63,006 nt of DNA from Bacteriovoracaceae bacterium (GTDB lineage Bacteria > Bdellovibrionota > Bacteriovoracia > Bacteriovoracales > Bacteriovoracaceae), in assembly GCA_019752535.1 (NCBI GenBank), contig JAIEMA010000001.1, forward strand, positions 1 to 63,006. The letters are read 5' to 3'. The position numbers and the translations under genes were made by a program. Each line of letters opens with the position of its first letter. The stretch's first letter is position 1. Below the pieces are notes generated by a model. It did not search any database, was not told the DNA's origin, and saw nothing but the letters and a program-made list of their open reading frames with translations. This document shows, one piece after another, positions 7,966 to 17,266 of this stretch.

Positions 7966-9253
7966 CTGGAAGCGGGTAAGTCGCATCAACCCGCTTGAAA
8001 GTTTCATCCACAGCTTTTAAATACACACTCTCAAGGGTCACTTGAGATGGAAGTTTTAAATTTGTGTGCTTCTCGACAGAAGCCTGAAAACTTTTGGCAT
8101 CAGTCGCTTCAAAAGCGGCTTTTTGGATCAATGTATAGAGCTCTTCACGATGACCCTTCCATTCTGGAAGAAGAGAGTGAAGATAAAAACTAGAAAGAGA
8201 CTGATAAGCCGACTGAGCCTTCGCTTTCACAACTTCTTCATTAATGTGAAGCATATCAAGTTGTTTTGAAAGTCTTCTTAATGAATAGAGCCAAAGACCA
8301 CAGAGATCGGGGAGATATAATCTTTCAGCACTGGAGTGAGAAATATCTCTTTCGTGCCAGAGTAGAACATTTTCATGAGCGACAGAAAGATAGCCACGCA
8401 TCAAGCGAGCAATCCCTGAGAGATTCTCGGCTGCAATGGGATTCTTCTTATGAGGCATGGTCGATGAACCTTTCTGACCAGGCGCAAAGCCCTCATAAAG
8501 TTCATTCACATCAGAGCGGTGAAGATGACGAATTTCAATTTCAAATCTCTCTAGAGCTGAAGCAAAAAGAGCGGCCAGCGAGACAAATTTAGCCAGACGA
8601 TCACGAGGAACGATTTGGGTCGAGACTGGCTCACAACTTAATCCCACACGTTTTAACACATCAGCTTCAAGCGCTGGGGAGAGAATGGTGTAGTTGCCCA
8701 CTGCTCCGGACATTTTGCCTGTGATTTCGTTTTTCGAGAAGTCTTCAAGTTCACTAAAACGGCGGCTCATTTCGGTGTAAGCGGATAGAAACTTTTGACC
8801 AAAACTCATGGGCTCTGCATACATGCCATGAGAGCGACCAATGGTGAGAAGATTTTTATGTTTCTCGGCCGTCTGTCTCAATTGATGCAAAACTTTTTTA
8901 TAAGTTGGAAGAATCAAGTTGATCGCATCTTTTAATTGTAGAGAGAGGGCCGTATCGATGATATCTGAAGATGTACAGCCGAAATGAAACCACTTGGCTT
9001 CAGAGGGGTCTAGATTTTCAGTAATGCTGGTACAAAACGCAATCACATCATGATGTGTTGTCGCTTCAATTTCATTGATGCGAGCGGGATTTATTTTGGC
9101 TTTTGATTGAATGGCCTGGGCCACACCTTTGGGGGCGACATTAATTTTCTCCAAACTTTCTAGAAGAGCGATCTCGACCTTAAGAAAGTTTGAAAACTTT
9201 GCCTCTTCACTCCAAACGGCCGTCATATCTTGTTGTTCGTAGCGAGGTACCAT
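7958..9253 (-). CDS. purB: Adenylosuccinate lyase
   Basis: A 431-residue enzyme of the fumarase/aspartase superfamily. The signature GSSTMPHKKNPI is present, as are the TTHHDVIAF and TSSDIIDTA segments that carry active-site residues. It catalyses two steps of purine synthesis: SAICAR to AICAR and adenylosuccinate to AMP. Length matches the Bacillus/Thermotoga type rather than the longer E. coli enzyme. Its ATG overlaps the stop codon of the outer-membrane gene before it (TAATG), an unexpected partner for a purine enzyme. Confidence 0.95.
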   Translation of the reverse strand: MVPRYEQQDMTAVWSEEAKFSNFLKVEIALLESLEKINVAPKGVAQAIQSKAKINPARINEIEATTHHDVIAFCTSITENLDPSEAKWFHFGCTSSDIIDTALSLQLKDAINLILPTYKKVLHQLRQTAEKHKNLLTIGRSHGMYAEPMSFGQKFLSAYTEMSRRFSELEDFSKNEITGKMSGAVGNYTILSPALEADVLKRVGLSCEPVSTQIVPRDRLAKFVSLAALFASALERFEIEIRHLHRSDVNELYEGFAPGQKGSSTMPHKKNPIAAENLSGIARLMRGYLSVAHENVLLWHERDISHSSAERLYLPDLCGLWLYSLRRLSKQLDMLHINEEVVKAKAQSAYQSLSSFYLHSLLPEWKGHREELYTLIQKAAFEATDAKSFQASVEKHTNLKLPSQVTLESVYLKAVDETFKRVDATYPLPVI

Positions 9254-10002
9254 TAGTAGAAGAATCCTAGTTCTAAGGCAAAGGTATACCAGCCTAGAGA
9301 GAGATTTCGATTACTCTGGGGTCCTTCGACCCAAGAAATGTTGTACGTGAACTTACCACCATAGAAGAAACTTGTCCTGGTGCGCTTATGAATTCCATAA
9401 TCCGCTGTCATCCCGTAACCTCTATAGCTGTCACCGGTAAATCCCTCAGCTAGAGTGTTATAAGTCGCAAAGGCTTGAACGGATTCAAAGACATTTTCAG
9501 TCTTAAGAAAATCGAGGAAGAATTTGAAGCGGTAGCCAAAACCAAGGCCCATAGTGTTAATCGTTTGATTTGAATCATTAGGGCGCTGGAAGGCTGCTTC
9601 GCCACCAGTTGAGCGATTTTGAGTGATCACATCCCATTTGGTCGCCGAACGGCGGTAGGTCGCTCCCCACCATAGCTTATGCCAAGCATCTGAGCGCCTG
9701 AGCCAAGTGACTTCAAGACCTGTGAGTTTTTTTAAATACTCATATTCACCGTTGAGATGAATAGAAGCGGAGAGCTTATTGCGATCACTTCCGGTGTAGC
9801 GACGCTGATCACTAATACCAAGATCTGAGTTATAGGCGTAAATGAGGCTTTCATCCCATGTATATTTTTCTTTTCTGCGCTTTTGAATGTCTTCACCTGA
9901 AGGATCAAGCTCATCTGGTGAGAGCTCAAAAGCTTCATCGGGATTCTCGTAAGCTGAAAAGACGGGGAGTGAAATCAGGAGAGTGAGTAATAAGTATTTC
10001 AT
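9253..10002 (-). CDS. Exported protein, probable outer-membrane beta-barrel
   Basis: A 249-residue protein with a signal peptide (MKYLLLTLLISLPVFSA) and a body of alternating aromatic/polar strands, ending LELGFFY with a terminal aromatic residue as in many beta-barrels. It sits between a TolC-like gene and purB with one-base overlaps on both sides, so it may work with the TolC-like channel. No named family is recognised. Confidence 0.7.
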   Translation of the reverse strand: MKYLLLTLLISLPVFSAYENPDEAFELSPDELDPSGEDIQKRRKEKYTWDESLIYAYNSDLGISDQRRYTGSDRNKLSASIHLNGEYEYLKKLTGLEVTWLRRSDAWHKLWWGATYRRSATKWDVITQNRSTGGEAAFQRPNDSNQTINTMGLGFGYRFKFFLDFLKTENVFESVQAFATYNTLAEGFTGDSYRGYGMTADYGIHKRTRTSFFYGGKFTYNISWVEGPQSNRNLSLGWYTFALELGFFY

Positions 10003-11528
10003 TATCTCACCGCCAATGTTTCAAAGTTATCACCTGGGAGATCATCTATACCCACAGTTTCAGCGAGCTCAAGTTTTTTGACGAGGTGATCAAGCTTTAC
10101 GTTTTCACTATTAATTTTTGAAATGACCCAGTTATCTAGAGAGAGCTTAATTTGGGGAAAGCTGGTTCTTCCGGCCGTATAGTTATCAAGCGTAGTATCA
10201 AAATTTGAGCGTGCATTCTTGTCTTGGTACTCCGCAATTGTAACCTTTTGCTCCAGGTAGCGAACAGTGCGAATAAGAGTGCGGATTTTTACATCGATGG
10301 CTCGCTTAGAGTTAAAATATTGAATCTCTGCAATTCTCTTATCGAGATAGGCACGTTTGTTGACGCGTGAATTAAATAATCCCCCCTCGCCAATAAGTGT
10401 CCAAGTCATATTCACAGCAGCTACCATTTCAACATTTCGGCCAGTCGGGGTGGAGCGATTCCAGGTGTTACCGTTTGGTCCAAACTGTTGCTGGTAGGTT
10501 CCGACGCCTACGGTGAATTTTGGTAGAGGAAGATTATCCTTGAGAGTTTTCTCGTAACTTCGCTGAGCTGTCTCGTAAGCGACTTTCGCATCTCTTAAAC
10601 TTGGAGCCGTTTCAACGGATTGGCGTAAAGCTTCTTCGGCCGTCGAAGTCAGACTTGTGAATTTAAGTTGCTCCACAGTGCGATAGCTTGGGTGGTAATC
10701 ATCACCCAAATAGTTGGCCATGCGCTCTTCTTCTTGGCCCACATCATAAAGTGATTGTTGATACTCTGTTTGGGCACGTAAGAATTCACTTCGCGTTTGG
10801 TAATACTCCATCGCCGGAATTTTTCTCAATTGCAGTTTTTCACGAGCGAGGCGATGAATGAATGAAGCCTGGCGAAGTTGTTCGCGCTTAATTTTTACAA
10901 TTTCTTTGGCCCGAACGAGAGAGAAAAATTGAGCAATCGTTCCGAAACGCAGCTTACGGCGCGCTTCAGTTAAGCGTTGAGTTTCTCGATTCAAGATCTG
11001 TTTACTATTTAAATAGTTTAAATAATCGCGGCCCCAATTGAAGACCGTATAATCTTTAATGGTCAGGCCAAAATTTCCACCCGGGGCCACTTGAGAGCCA
11101 AGGCCTGTGGTTTGGCTTTGAGAGCTATAAAAACGATCGTATCTTTGGTTAGCCGCATTTAGTTCTAAGGAGAGATTAGGCATCCAAAAACTTTCAACTA
11201 AATCTTGCTTAAGAAGATCGATGCTGGCGTTTGTGTTTGTTCTTACTTGCTCGAAAGGATTTCGGCGCAAACTCTCTTCAATAGCAGAACGCAATTCGAT
11301 CACACGTCCAAGATCACGCTCTTGCTCAAGGGGGCGCGAGCGTCCATTGATGGATACAGGTGTAGTTTGAGGGGCTGCTTCGGGAACAGAATCAGGCAGA
11401 GGAGGGGGGGCCTCCTCTGAAATAGCTGTGTCCCCTGGAACGGCTTCTGGTTCAAGATCATCTTGAGCGTGAACCATCGTCGCAAGCAGCATCAAGGCCA
11501 ATAAGGCGATGAGGCGCCAGGATACCAA
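10002..11528 (-). CDS. TolC-like outer-membrane efflux protein
   Basis: A 508-residue exported protein with a signal peptide ending MVHAQ, a Pro/Glu-rich linker, then two repeats of the outer-membrane efflux (OEP) helical domain with long Gln/Arg/Glu-rich helices. Such proteins form trimeric channels for type I secretion or drug export. It starts with TTG at 11528, with GGGAG 7 bases upstream. No membrane-fusion protein or inner-membrane pump is adjacent. A C7 tract within a perfect hairpin interrupts the linker codons at 11397-11419. Confidence 0.85.
   Translation of the reverse strand: MVSWRLIALLALMLLATMVHAQDDLEPEAVPGDTAISEEAPPPLPDSVPEAAPQTTPVSINGRSRPLEQERDLGRVIELRSAIEESLRRNPFEQVRTNTNASIDLLKQDLVESFWMPNLSLELNAANQRYDRFYSSQSQTTGLGSQVAPGGNFGLTIKDYTVFNWGRDYLNYLNSKQILNRETQRLTEARRKLRFGTIAQFFSLVRAKEIVKIKREQLRQASFIHRLAREKLQLRKIPAMEYYQTRSEFLRAQTEYQQSLYDVGQEEERMANYLGDDYHPSYRTVEQLKFTSLTSTAEEALRQSVETAPSLRDAKVAYETAQRSYEKTLKDNLPLPKFTVGVGTYQQQFGPNGNTWNRSTPTGRNVEMVAAVNMTWTLIGEGGLFNSRVNKRAYLDKRIAEIQYFNSKRAIDVKIRTLIRTVRYLEQKVTIAEYQDKNARSNFDTTLDNYTAGRTSFPQIKLSLDNWVISKINSENVKLDHLVKKLELAETVGIDDLPGDNFETLAVR
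11397..11419. repeat. Perfect 9-bp inverted repeat with G-tract loop inside the TolC-like gene
   Basis: CAGAGGAGG and CCTCCTCTG flank five G residues; with the adjoining bases this makes a run of seven G (C7 in the coding strand). It encodes part of the linker just after the signal peptide (EEAPPPLP). Confidence 0.8.
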
Positions 11529-11617
11529 ATGTCTCTCCCACGTATGTGGTTGTGTGTGTCAAAGTGATCTTAACAGTGAAGGGGGGCGGTAGGTAAAGTG
11601 TAAGTTTTCTGACGCTT

Positions 11618-11965
11618 TTAGAGATTTATTCCAGGGCAGCCTGATCGAATGATGGATTCTTCCATGCTTTGAACTTGAAGTGTCGCCAGATAAAGTTCGT
11701 TTCTCACAGTGATTTGATTCGCCTCAAGGCGCTTGCGCATAATCTTTCGCATTTCAGGAGTTTCCTTCAATACTTTTTGGTTACGCTGAAGAAGGCTGCT
11801 GAGTTTTTGACGAACTTTTATTTTATCAGTGCGGTCTTGCATTAATTCTTTGCAGCGAAGCGAGAGATTGGGATCAGTGATGATGTCCTTAACAACGCTA
11901 TTTTGCTGAGCCAGGGCGACCACGCAAAAAGAAAGAGTCAATAATGTGACGATAAATCGTTTCAT
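11618..11965 (-). CDS. Small exported protein of unknown function
   Basis: A 115-residue protein with a signal peptide (MKRFIVTLLTLSFCVVALAQ) and a charged, helical mature part rich in Lys/Arg/Glu with two Cys (about positions 40 and 111). The frame is open upstream to 12178, but that part overlaps the kdsB start region and lacks signal-peptide character, so I use the ATG at 11965. It is divergent from kdsB. No family is recognised; it could be a periplasmic chaperone-like or inhibitor protein, which is only a guess from shape. Confidence 0.65.
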   Translation of the reverse strand: MKRFIVTLLTLSFCVVALAQQNSVVKDIITDPNLSLRCKELMQDRTDKIKVRQKLSSLLQRNQKVLKETPEMRKIMRKRLEANQITVRNELYLATLQVQSMEESIIRSGCPGINL

Positions 11966-12067
11966 TCTTCTATTATAACGTGTGGTGTCCACTAAAGTGC
12001 AACCGGTAAATGGTTGTCTGTTAGCTTTTTGAAGGCCTATATTGAAGTGTCCAACTCTTGAGGTCTT

Positions 12068-12808
12068 ATGCAGTCTGCCGTTGTCCTGATTCCGGCCCGC
12101 TTTCAATCCACTCGATTTCCGGGAAAGCCTCTTGCACCCATTGCAGGAATCTCGATGATTGAGAGGGTTTATAACCAATCCTTAAAATCAGGCTTTGTTT
12201 GTTATGTTGTGACTGATGATGAGCGTATAGAACAAGCTGTGAATGCATTTGGTGGCAAGGTTTTACGGGTTGACGATGATGTGCCCTCTGGCTCTGAGAG
12301 AATCGCCCTGGCCTATCAAAGATTTCTCAAGTCTACAGATTGTGAATTTGTCGTGAACGTTCAAGGTGATGAGCCACTTCTCAAAGGCGAAATTTTAAAC
12401 GATCTCGTGAAATATCATCAAAAATCAGCCTTTGATGTCACCACACTCGTTCGTCCTCGCAAAAGAAGCGAGAGCGACTGGACGAATCCTAATGTTGTAA
12501 AAGCGGTGATGGGAGTAGGCGGACGATGCAGTTATTTCTCCCGCGCTAGCGTCCCCTTTGAGCGCGATGGAGCTGAGGCTCCTTGGTATCAACACATTGG
12601 AGTTTATTGTTATAAGGTCGAAGCGCTTTTAAAGTTTGTGAGACTTCCGGCCTCACCGCTTGAGCAATTAGAAAAGTTAGAACAGCTGCGCGGTATGGAG
12701 AATGGCTTAACTTACGGCGCACTTCCAACAAATCAAAAATTAATTGGTGTCGATAGCCCTGAAGATATAAAGAAAGTTGAGGAGGCCTTAAGTGAGCAAG
12801 CACAGTAA
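12068..12808 (+). CDS. kdsB: 3-deoxy-manno-octulosonate cytidylyltransferase (CMP-KDO synthetase)
   Basis: A 246-residue nucleotidyltransferase with the N-terminal motif PARFQSTRFPGKPL and the NVQGDEPLL metal-binding segment. It activates KDO with CTP to give CMP-KDO for LPS inner core assembly. It is the first gene of a five-gene operon and overlaps pyrG by 17 bases. The presence of CTP synthase next in line fits its substrate demand. Start at 12068 has GAGG upstream. Confidence 0.95.
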   Translation: MQSAVVLIPARFQSTRFPGKPLAPIAGISMIERVYNQSLKSGFVCYVVTDDERIEQAVNAFGGKVLRVDDDVPSGSERIALAYQRFLKSTDCEFVVNVQGDEPLLKGEILNDLVKYHQKSAFDVTTLVRPRKRSESDWTNPNVVKAVMGVGGRCSYFSRASVPFERDGAEAPWYQHIGVYCYKVEALLKFVRLPASPLEQLEKLEQLRGMENGLTYGALPTNQKLIGVDSPEDIKKVEEALSEQAQ

Positions 12809-14405
12809 GAAATATATCTTTGTAACGGGTGGAGTGACGAGCTCTCTTGGTAAAGGGTTAGCAGCTGCTTCTATTGCGGCCCTCATTGAGAGACGTGGTT
12901 TTAGAGTCAATCTTTTAAAGATGGATCCCTATATCAACGTTGATCCAGGAACGATGAGCCCTACTCAGCATGGCGAAGTTTTTGTCACTGATGATGGAGC
13001 TGAGACAGATTTGGATCTTGGTCATTACGAGAGATTCACAAGCCTCACACTTTCCAGAAAAAATAATTTCACGACCGGACAAGTTTATCTTCAAGTGATT
13101 GAGAATGAACGTGAAGGAAAATATCTTGGAAAAACCGTTCAGGTGGTTCCGCATATCACCAATGAGATTAAGCGCAGGATACTACTTGCGGCCGAAGAGT
13201 GCGATCTTTTGATTGGAGAGATCGGTGGGACAGTGGGTGATATTGAATCTCTTCCTTATCTCGAATCCATTCGCCAATTCGCTCATGATGTAGGAACTGA
13301 GAACGTCCTCTTTATTCATTTAGTTCTTGTGCCTTATATTGCTGCGGCTGGAGAGTTAAAATCTAAACCTGCCCAGCACTCTGTAAAAGAGCTTCGTGGC
13401 ATTGGTTTATTCCCTCACATGATCATCTGCCGCTCAGATCGCCCGATTGATCAGGATATATTGGATAAAATCTCTCTCTTCTGTAACGTTTCAAAAAAGA
13501 ATGTCTTCCAATCGATCGATTTAGATTTGATTTATAAAGTCCCTCTTGAATTCCATAAACAAGGACTTGATGAGAGGATCACAGAAATTCTTAATATTTG
13601 GTCCCCTCAGCCGAACATGAAAGAATTAGAGCAAGTCGTCTACAACGCGACAAATCCAATTCATGAAGTAGAGATTGGGATTGTAGGCAAATACACCGAT
13701 TTAATTGAAAGTTATAAATCTTTGGATGAAGCGCTCACGCATGCAGCGATTGGGACTCAAACAAAACTCAAGCCAGTTTATATTGATGCTGAAGAGTTAG
13801 AGAAAACCAAAGATTTAAAAATTCTTGATTCAGTTCATGCGATTTTAGTTCCGGGTGGATTCGGGGCCCGGGGAACAGAAGGTAAGATCCTTGCCATCCA
13901 ATACGCGCGTGAGAAGAAAATCCCATTCTTTGGCATTTGTCTTGGCCTGCAGCTTGCGATGATTGAGTTTGCTCGCCATAAAGCCGGTATCAAGAGTGCC
14001 ACGTCTATGGAGTTCTCTGAGTCAGGTGATTTTGTTATTCACTACATGTCTGGTCAGCGCGACGCTCAAAAGGGTGGAACGATGAGACTTGGGGCTTATG
14101 ATTGCAACATCGTAGAGGGAAGTCTTGCTCATAAGATCTATGGCTCTCTCACTATTTCAGAGAGACATCGTCATCGTTTAGAAGTGAATAATGAATATGT
14201 AGAGCAACTCAAAAAAGCCGGAATGACCATTTCCGGAACAAATAAACAACTTAATTTGGTTGAGTTGATTGAAATTAAGGATCATCCTTTCTTCATCGCT
14301 TGCCAGTATCACCCAGAATTTAAATCACGCCCTGTAGCCGCGCATCCATTATTTGCGAGCTTCATGAAAGCCGCGATTGTACAGAAAGAAGGAAAGAAAG
14401 CATGA
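12792..14405 (+). CDS. pyrG: CTP synthase
   Basis: A 537-residue enzyme with the N-terminal synthase domain (FVTGGVTSSLGKGLAAASIA) and a C-terminal class I glutamine amidotransferase domain with nucleophile Cys in FFGICLGLQLA and the His-Glu pair in YHPEF. It converts UTP to CTP with ammonia from glutamine. GTG start within the end of kdsB, so the two are coupled. Its position inside the KDO operon ties CTP production to CMP-KDO formation. Confidence 0.97.
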   Translation: MSKHSKKYIFVTGGVTSSLGKGLAAASIAALIERRGFRVNLLKMDPYINVDPGTMSPTQHGEVFVTDDGAETDLDLGHYERFTSLTLSRKNNFTTGQVYLQVIENEREGKYLGKTVQVVPHITNEIKRRILLAAEECDLLIGEIGGTVGDIESLPYLESIRQFAHDVGTENVLFIHLVLVPYIAAAGELKSKPAQHSVKELRGIGLFPHMIICRSDRPIDQDILDKISLFCNVSKKNVFQSIDLDLIYKVPLEFHKQGLDERITEILNIWSPQPNMKELEQVVYNATNPIHEVEIGIVGKYTDLIESYKSLDEALTHAAIGTQTKLKPVYIDAEELEKTKDLKILDSVHAILVPGGFGARGTEGKILAIQYAREKKIPFFGICLGLQLAMIEFARHKAGIKSATSMEFSESGDFVIHYMSGQRDAQKGGTMRLGAYDCNIVEGSLAHKIYGSLTISERHRHRLEVNNEYVEQLKKAGMTISGTNKQLNLVELIEIKDHPFFIACQYHPEFKSRPVAAHPLFASFMKAAIVQKEGKKA

Positions 14406-15199
14406 AAATGGATTTTTTTATCGGCCCCTGTGTACTTGAGAGCCGCGATCTCGCCATGACCATTGCCGAGAGACTCGTTAAAGATCTTGACCCTTTTAAG
14501 AGCAAAATAAATCTGCATTTTAAAGGTAGTTTTGATAAGGCCAATCGTTCTGCCTTCACCTCTTATAGAGGGCCAGGTTTGGATGAAGGTTTAAAGATTC
14601 TACAAGAAGTCAGTCAGACATTTAAAATTCCGACGATCACTGATTTTCATCTGCCTGATCAAGCTGAGGCCGTGGCATCTGTTGTGAACGTACTTCAAGT
14701 GCCAGCCTTTTTGTGCCGTCAAACTGATATGATTCACGCCGGCTCTCTGGCCTGTGTGAAATTTAAACGCGACCTTAAAGTGAAGAAGGGTCAATTTCTC
14801 TCTCCAGAGGAAACTAAAAACATAGTTGATAAAGCCGTCTCAGCGGGAATGAATAAGGATCATATTCTTCTCACAGAACGTGGAAGTTCATTTGGTTACA
14901 ACAATCTCGTTGTTGATATGGCCTCTTTTCAAATCATGAAGTCATTTGGAGTTCGTACTGTTCATGATGCCACTCACTGTGTTCAACGCCCTGGAGGTCT
15001 TGGCACGGCAACAGGTGGAAAGCGCGAACAGATCCTGACTTTGGCCAAGGCCGCTGTAGCAGCAGGCGCTGATGGTATTTTTATGGAAACTCACCCTGAT
15101 CCCACGAAAGCACTCTCTGATGCCGCCACAGCTCTTCCACTTGAACAAGTGAAAGCTATTGTAGAGAAACTTTTAGCGATTAAAGAGGTTGTAGGATGA
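14402..15199 (+). CDS. kdsA: 3-deoxy-8-phosphooctulonate synthase
   Basis: A 265-residue TIM-barrel enzyme that condenses arabinose-5-phosphate with phosphoenolpyruvate. Motifs include IGPCVLESRD at the N terminus, TDFHLPDQAEAV, FLCRQTDM, TERGSSFGYNNLVVDM and the METHPDP segment. The Cys in IGPCVLES is the metal-ligand position that marks the metal-dependent class (Aquifex type) as opposed to the Asn of the E. coli enzyme. ATGA overlap with pyrG and with kdsC. Confidence 0.95.
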   Translation: MKMDFFIGPCVLESRDLAMTIAERLVKDLDPFKSKINLHFKGSFDKANRSAFTSYRGPGLDEGLKILQEVSQTFKIPTITDFHLPDQAEAVASVVNVLQVPAFLCRQTDMIHAGSLACVKFKRDLKVKKGQFLSPEETKNIVDKAVSAGMNKDHILLTERGSSFGYNNLVVDMASFQIMKSFGVRTVHDATHCVQRPGGLGTATGGKREQILTLAKAAVAAGADGIFMETHPDPTKALSDAATALPLEQVKAIVEKLLAIKEVVG

Positions 15200-15741
15200 T
15201 TGATTTTAAAGCACTGGCCAAAAAGCATGAGTCAAAACTTAAAAACATAAAAGTGGCTTGTTTTGATTTAGATGGAATTCTCACAGACGCTAAAGTTCAT
15301 TATGACGGAGAAGAGGTTGGATTTAACCGCTCGTTTTGTGTTTATGATGGCTATGGAATGAAGCTTCTAATGAATGCTGGACTTAAAGTCGGTGTCATCA
15401 CTGGTGGAAATTCAGTGAGTGTCCAAAAACGCACGGAACAGCTTGGTCTTGATTTCTGTTATATGGGAAATGAGGATAAGGTCGGCGCTTTTAAGGATGT
15501 GATGCAAAAGTACAATGTTAAGGCCGATGAAATTCTATATATGGGAGATGAGCTCTTTGATATCCCCCTTCTTAAAGCTTCAGGATTTTCTGCGACAGTT
15601 CCAAGTGCAGGACCTGAAGTCCTGGAGATGGTAGATTATATTACATCTCGCAAAAGTGGTGAAGGGTGCGCAAGGGAAGTGATAGATATGCTTCGTTATG
15701 CTCAAAACATTCACCCAGTTCTTGAAGATATAAAACTATGA
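15196..15741 (+). CDS. kdsC: 3-deoxy-manno-octulosonate-8-phosphatase (HAD family)
   Basis: A 181-residue HAD-superfamily phosphatase without a cap domain. Motif I is FDLDGILTDAK, motif II is the ITGG segment and motif IV is YMGDELFDIPLL. It removes the phosphate from KDO-8-P, the product of the gene just before it. Four-base overlaps join it to kdsA and to the next gene. Size and motifs are typical of KdsC tetramers. Confidence 0.92.
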   Translation: MIDFKALAKKHESKLKNIKVACFDLDGILTDAKVHYDGEEVGFNRSFCVYDGYGMKLLMNAGLKVGVITGGNSVSVQKRTEQLGLDFCYMGNEDKVGAFKDVMQKYNVKADEILYMGDELFDIPLLKASGFSATVPSAGPEVLEMVDYITSRKSGEGCAREVIDMLRYAQNIHPVLEDIKL

Positions 15742-16322
15742 AAATTGAAACAGGGAAAAAGATTTATCGCACTTCAATGATTGCTCCCTTGCGCTTGGTC
15801 CTTCTAGGATTAGTGGCTTTCTTTTTTCATGATCTCTATTTAGGAACTTTTCAAGAAGATAAATTTCTGTCTGCTGGTGCTTTCAGGCTTTTAGATGTGG
15901 CCCGCTTCCATTTGAAATATCCGGCTGAGTTTATATGGCTCTCGACCCTGAGCTTACCTCCATTTCTTTATTATGCTTTTATTCGTGGTGTGCGCTTTTA
16001 TGAAAAAGGCTATCGCTTTAATAAAGGTATTCCTTTTTTAAATTCTTGGCACAAATACGAAGACATCAAACAATATAAACTTTTAGCCCCTAAAAGCACT
16101 CTCGCAGTCTTTACCAACAGTGGAGATATACAATTAGTTGTCGATGGAAATATTGAAAGAGTGATTGCTATTCTTGATCAGCATGGTGCCAAGGGTGACT
16201 TAACTCAAGATGCTTATGTGAAGCTTGTTCAAAATTTGAGAAATTTTTGTTTGCTTGTTATCGCTTTCACAATGGTGCTTTATGCGGCGTTAAAGATGGG
16301 CTGGTTTAGATTTATTCACTAA
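15738..16322 (+). CDS. Membrane protein with a bacterial PH-like middle domain
   Basis: A 194-residue protein with two N-terminal membrane segments (about 15-35 and 60-85), a central beta-rich domain starting at FYEKGYRFNKGIPF that looks like a bacterial PH domain, and a C-terminal membrane segment. It is the last gene of the KDO operon (ATGA overlap with kdsC) and overlaps the end of the converging tsaC gene by four bases. A link to LPS assembly is inferred from position only. Confidence 0.6.
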   Translation: MKIETGKKIYRTSMIAPLRLVLLGLVAFFFHDLYLGTFQEDKFLSAGAFRLLDVARFHLKYPAEFIWLSTLSLPPFLYYAFIRGVRFYEKGYRFNKGIPFLNSWHKYEDIKQYKLLAPKSTLAVFTNSGDIQLVVDGNIERVIAILDQHGAKGDLTQDAYVKLVQNLRNFCLLVIAFTMVLYAALKMGWFRFIH

Positions 16323-17266
16323 GCTCGAAAACTAGCGGCTTTATAGAGTCTGTTCATTAAGGCCCTCCAGTTTTCATCTTTTCTCTGCTTCTCATTGACC
16401 ATAACCAAAATTGCGTCATGCCCTGGGGATAGATCTCTTAATTGCTGATAAAACATTCTAGCTTCGAGGACAGGATCGTTTCCTAACTCTAAATGAGCAA
16501 TTTTTGAAAACGTTTTCTTGAGCTTCTTCTGTGAGCTTTCGATGACTTCTTCTTGCGGGATTTTCTCTCCCACGATAACTGGAATTGAAGGCATATAATG
16601 GTGTTCAAGCTGTCCAGGAGCGACCGGACTCTCAGCATAACCTGTCTCTGTTGGAAGACCTTGGTCTTCTAAGATGTCATGAAGAGTGGCCGCGGTATAA
16701 AATCCAGGACGATAGACAACTAATTTCCAGCGTGAGCCAGCACGTGTGACGGCGGCGACTGTGGATTCAATTCCCACGTCACACGGGCCACCATCTAAAA
16801 TGAGAACCGAGTCTCCAAACTCTGCTCTGACGTGTTCAGCACTTGTGGGTGAAGTCTTTCCAAATTTATTAGCACTCGGGGCCGCCAGACCATGAAAGTC
16901 TTTAAGAAGTTCTAAGGTGAGTTGATGGCGAGGACAGCGAAGACCTACATCCGTTAATCCCGAAGTGATCAGTGGATTCAGTGTATGAATTTTTGGAGCA
17001 ATTAAGGTTAGTGGCCCGGGCCAGCATTTAAGCGCTAATGCCGCATGAATCTCAGTCCAATCAGTCGTAAGTGACTTGGCTTTTTCGATGCTATCGACAT
17101 GAACGATCAAGGGATCAAAGAATGGTCTCTCTTTGACTTCAAAGACTCTTTTAATGCCCTTTTCATTTTCTATATCAGCGGCTAAACCGTAAACGGTCTC
17201 TGTTGGGATGGCGACAACATCGCCCTCTTTTAGTCTTTGTTTTGCTTCACTCAATGGCATTCTCAC
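16319..17266 (-). CDS. tsaC: L-threonylcarbamoyladenylate synthase (Sua5/TsaC)
   Basis: A 315-residue enzyme made of a YrdC domain (about 5-195, with IPTETVYGLAAD and the LAAPSANKFGKTSPTSA segment) followed by a C-terminal Sua5 domain. The longer two-domain form is Sua5-like. It makes threonylcarbamoyl-AMP from threonine, bicarbonate and ATP for the t6A37 modification of ANN-decoding tRNAs. Its start overlaps the end of the large exported protein upstream by four bases (ATGA). Confidence 0.93.
   Translation of the reverse strand: MRMPLSEAKQRLKEGDVVAIPTETVYGLAADIENEKGIKRVFEVKERPFFDPLIVHVDSIEKAKSLTTDWTEIHAALALKCWPGPLTLIAPKIHTLNPLITSGLTDVGLRCPRHQLTLELLKDFHGLAAPSANKFGKTSPTSAEHVRAEFGDSVLILDGGPCDVGIESTVAAVTRAGSRWKLVVYRPGFYTAATLHDILEDQGLPTETGYAESPVAPGQLEHHYMPSIPVIVGEKIPQEEVIESSQKKLKKTFSKIAHLELGNDPVLEARMFYQQLRDLSPGHDAILVMVNEKQRKDENWRALMNRLYKAASFRA

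Noticed and set aside
8266-8592. A 108-codon plus-strand frame inside purB
   Set aside because: Antisense to a clearly conserved enzyme, His/Arg/Gln-rich with no start signal.
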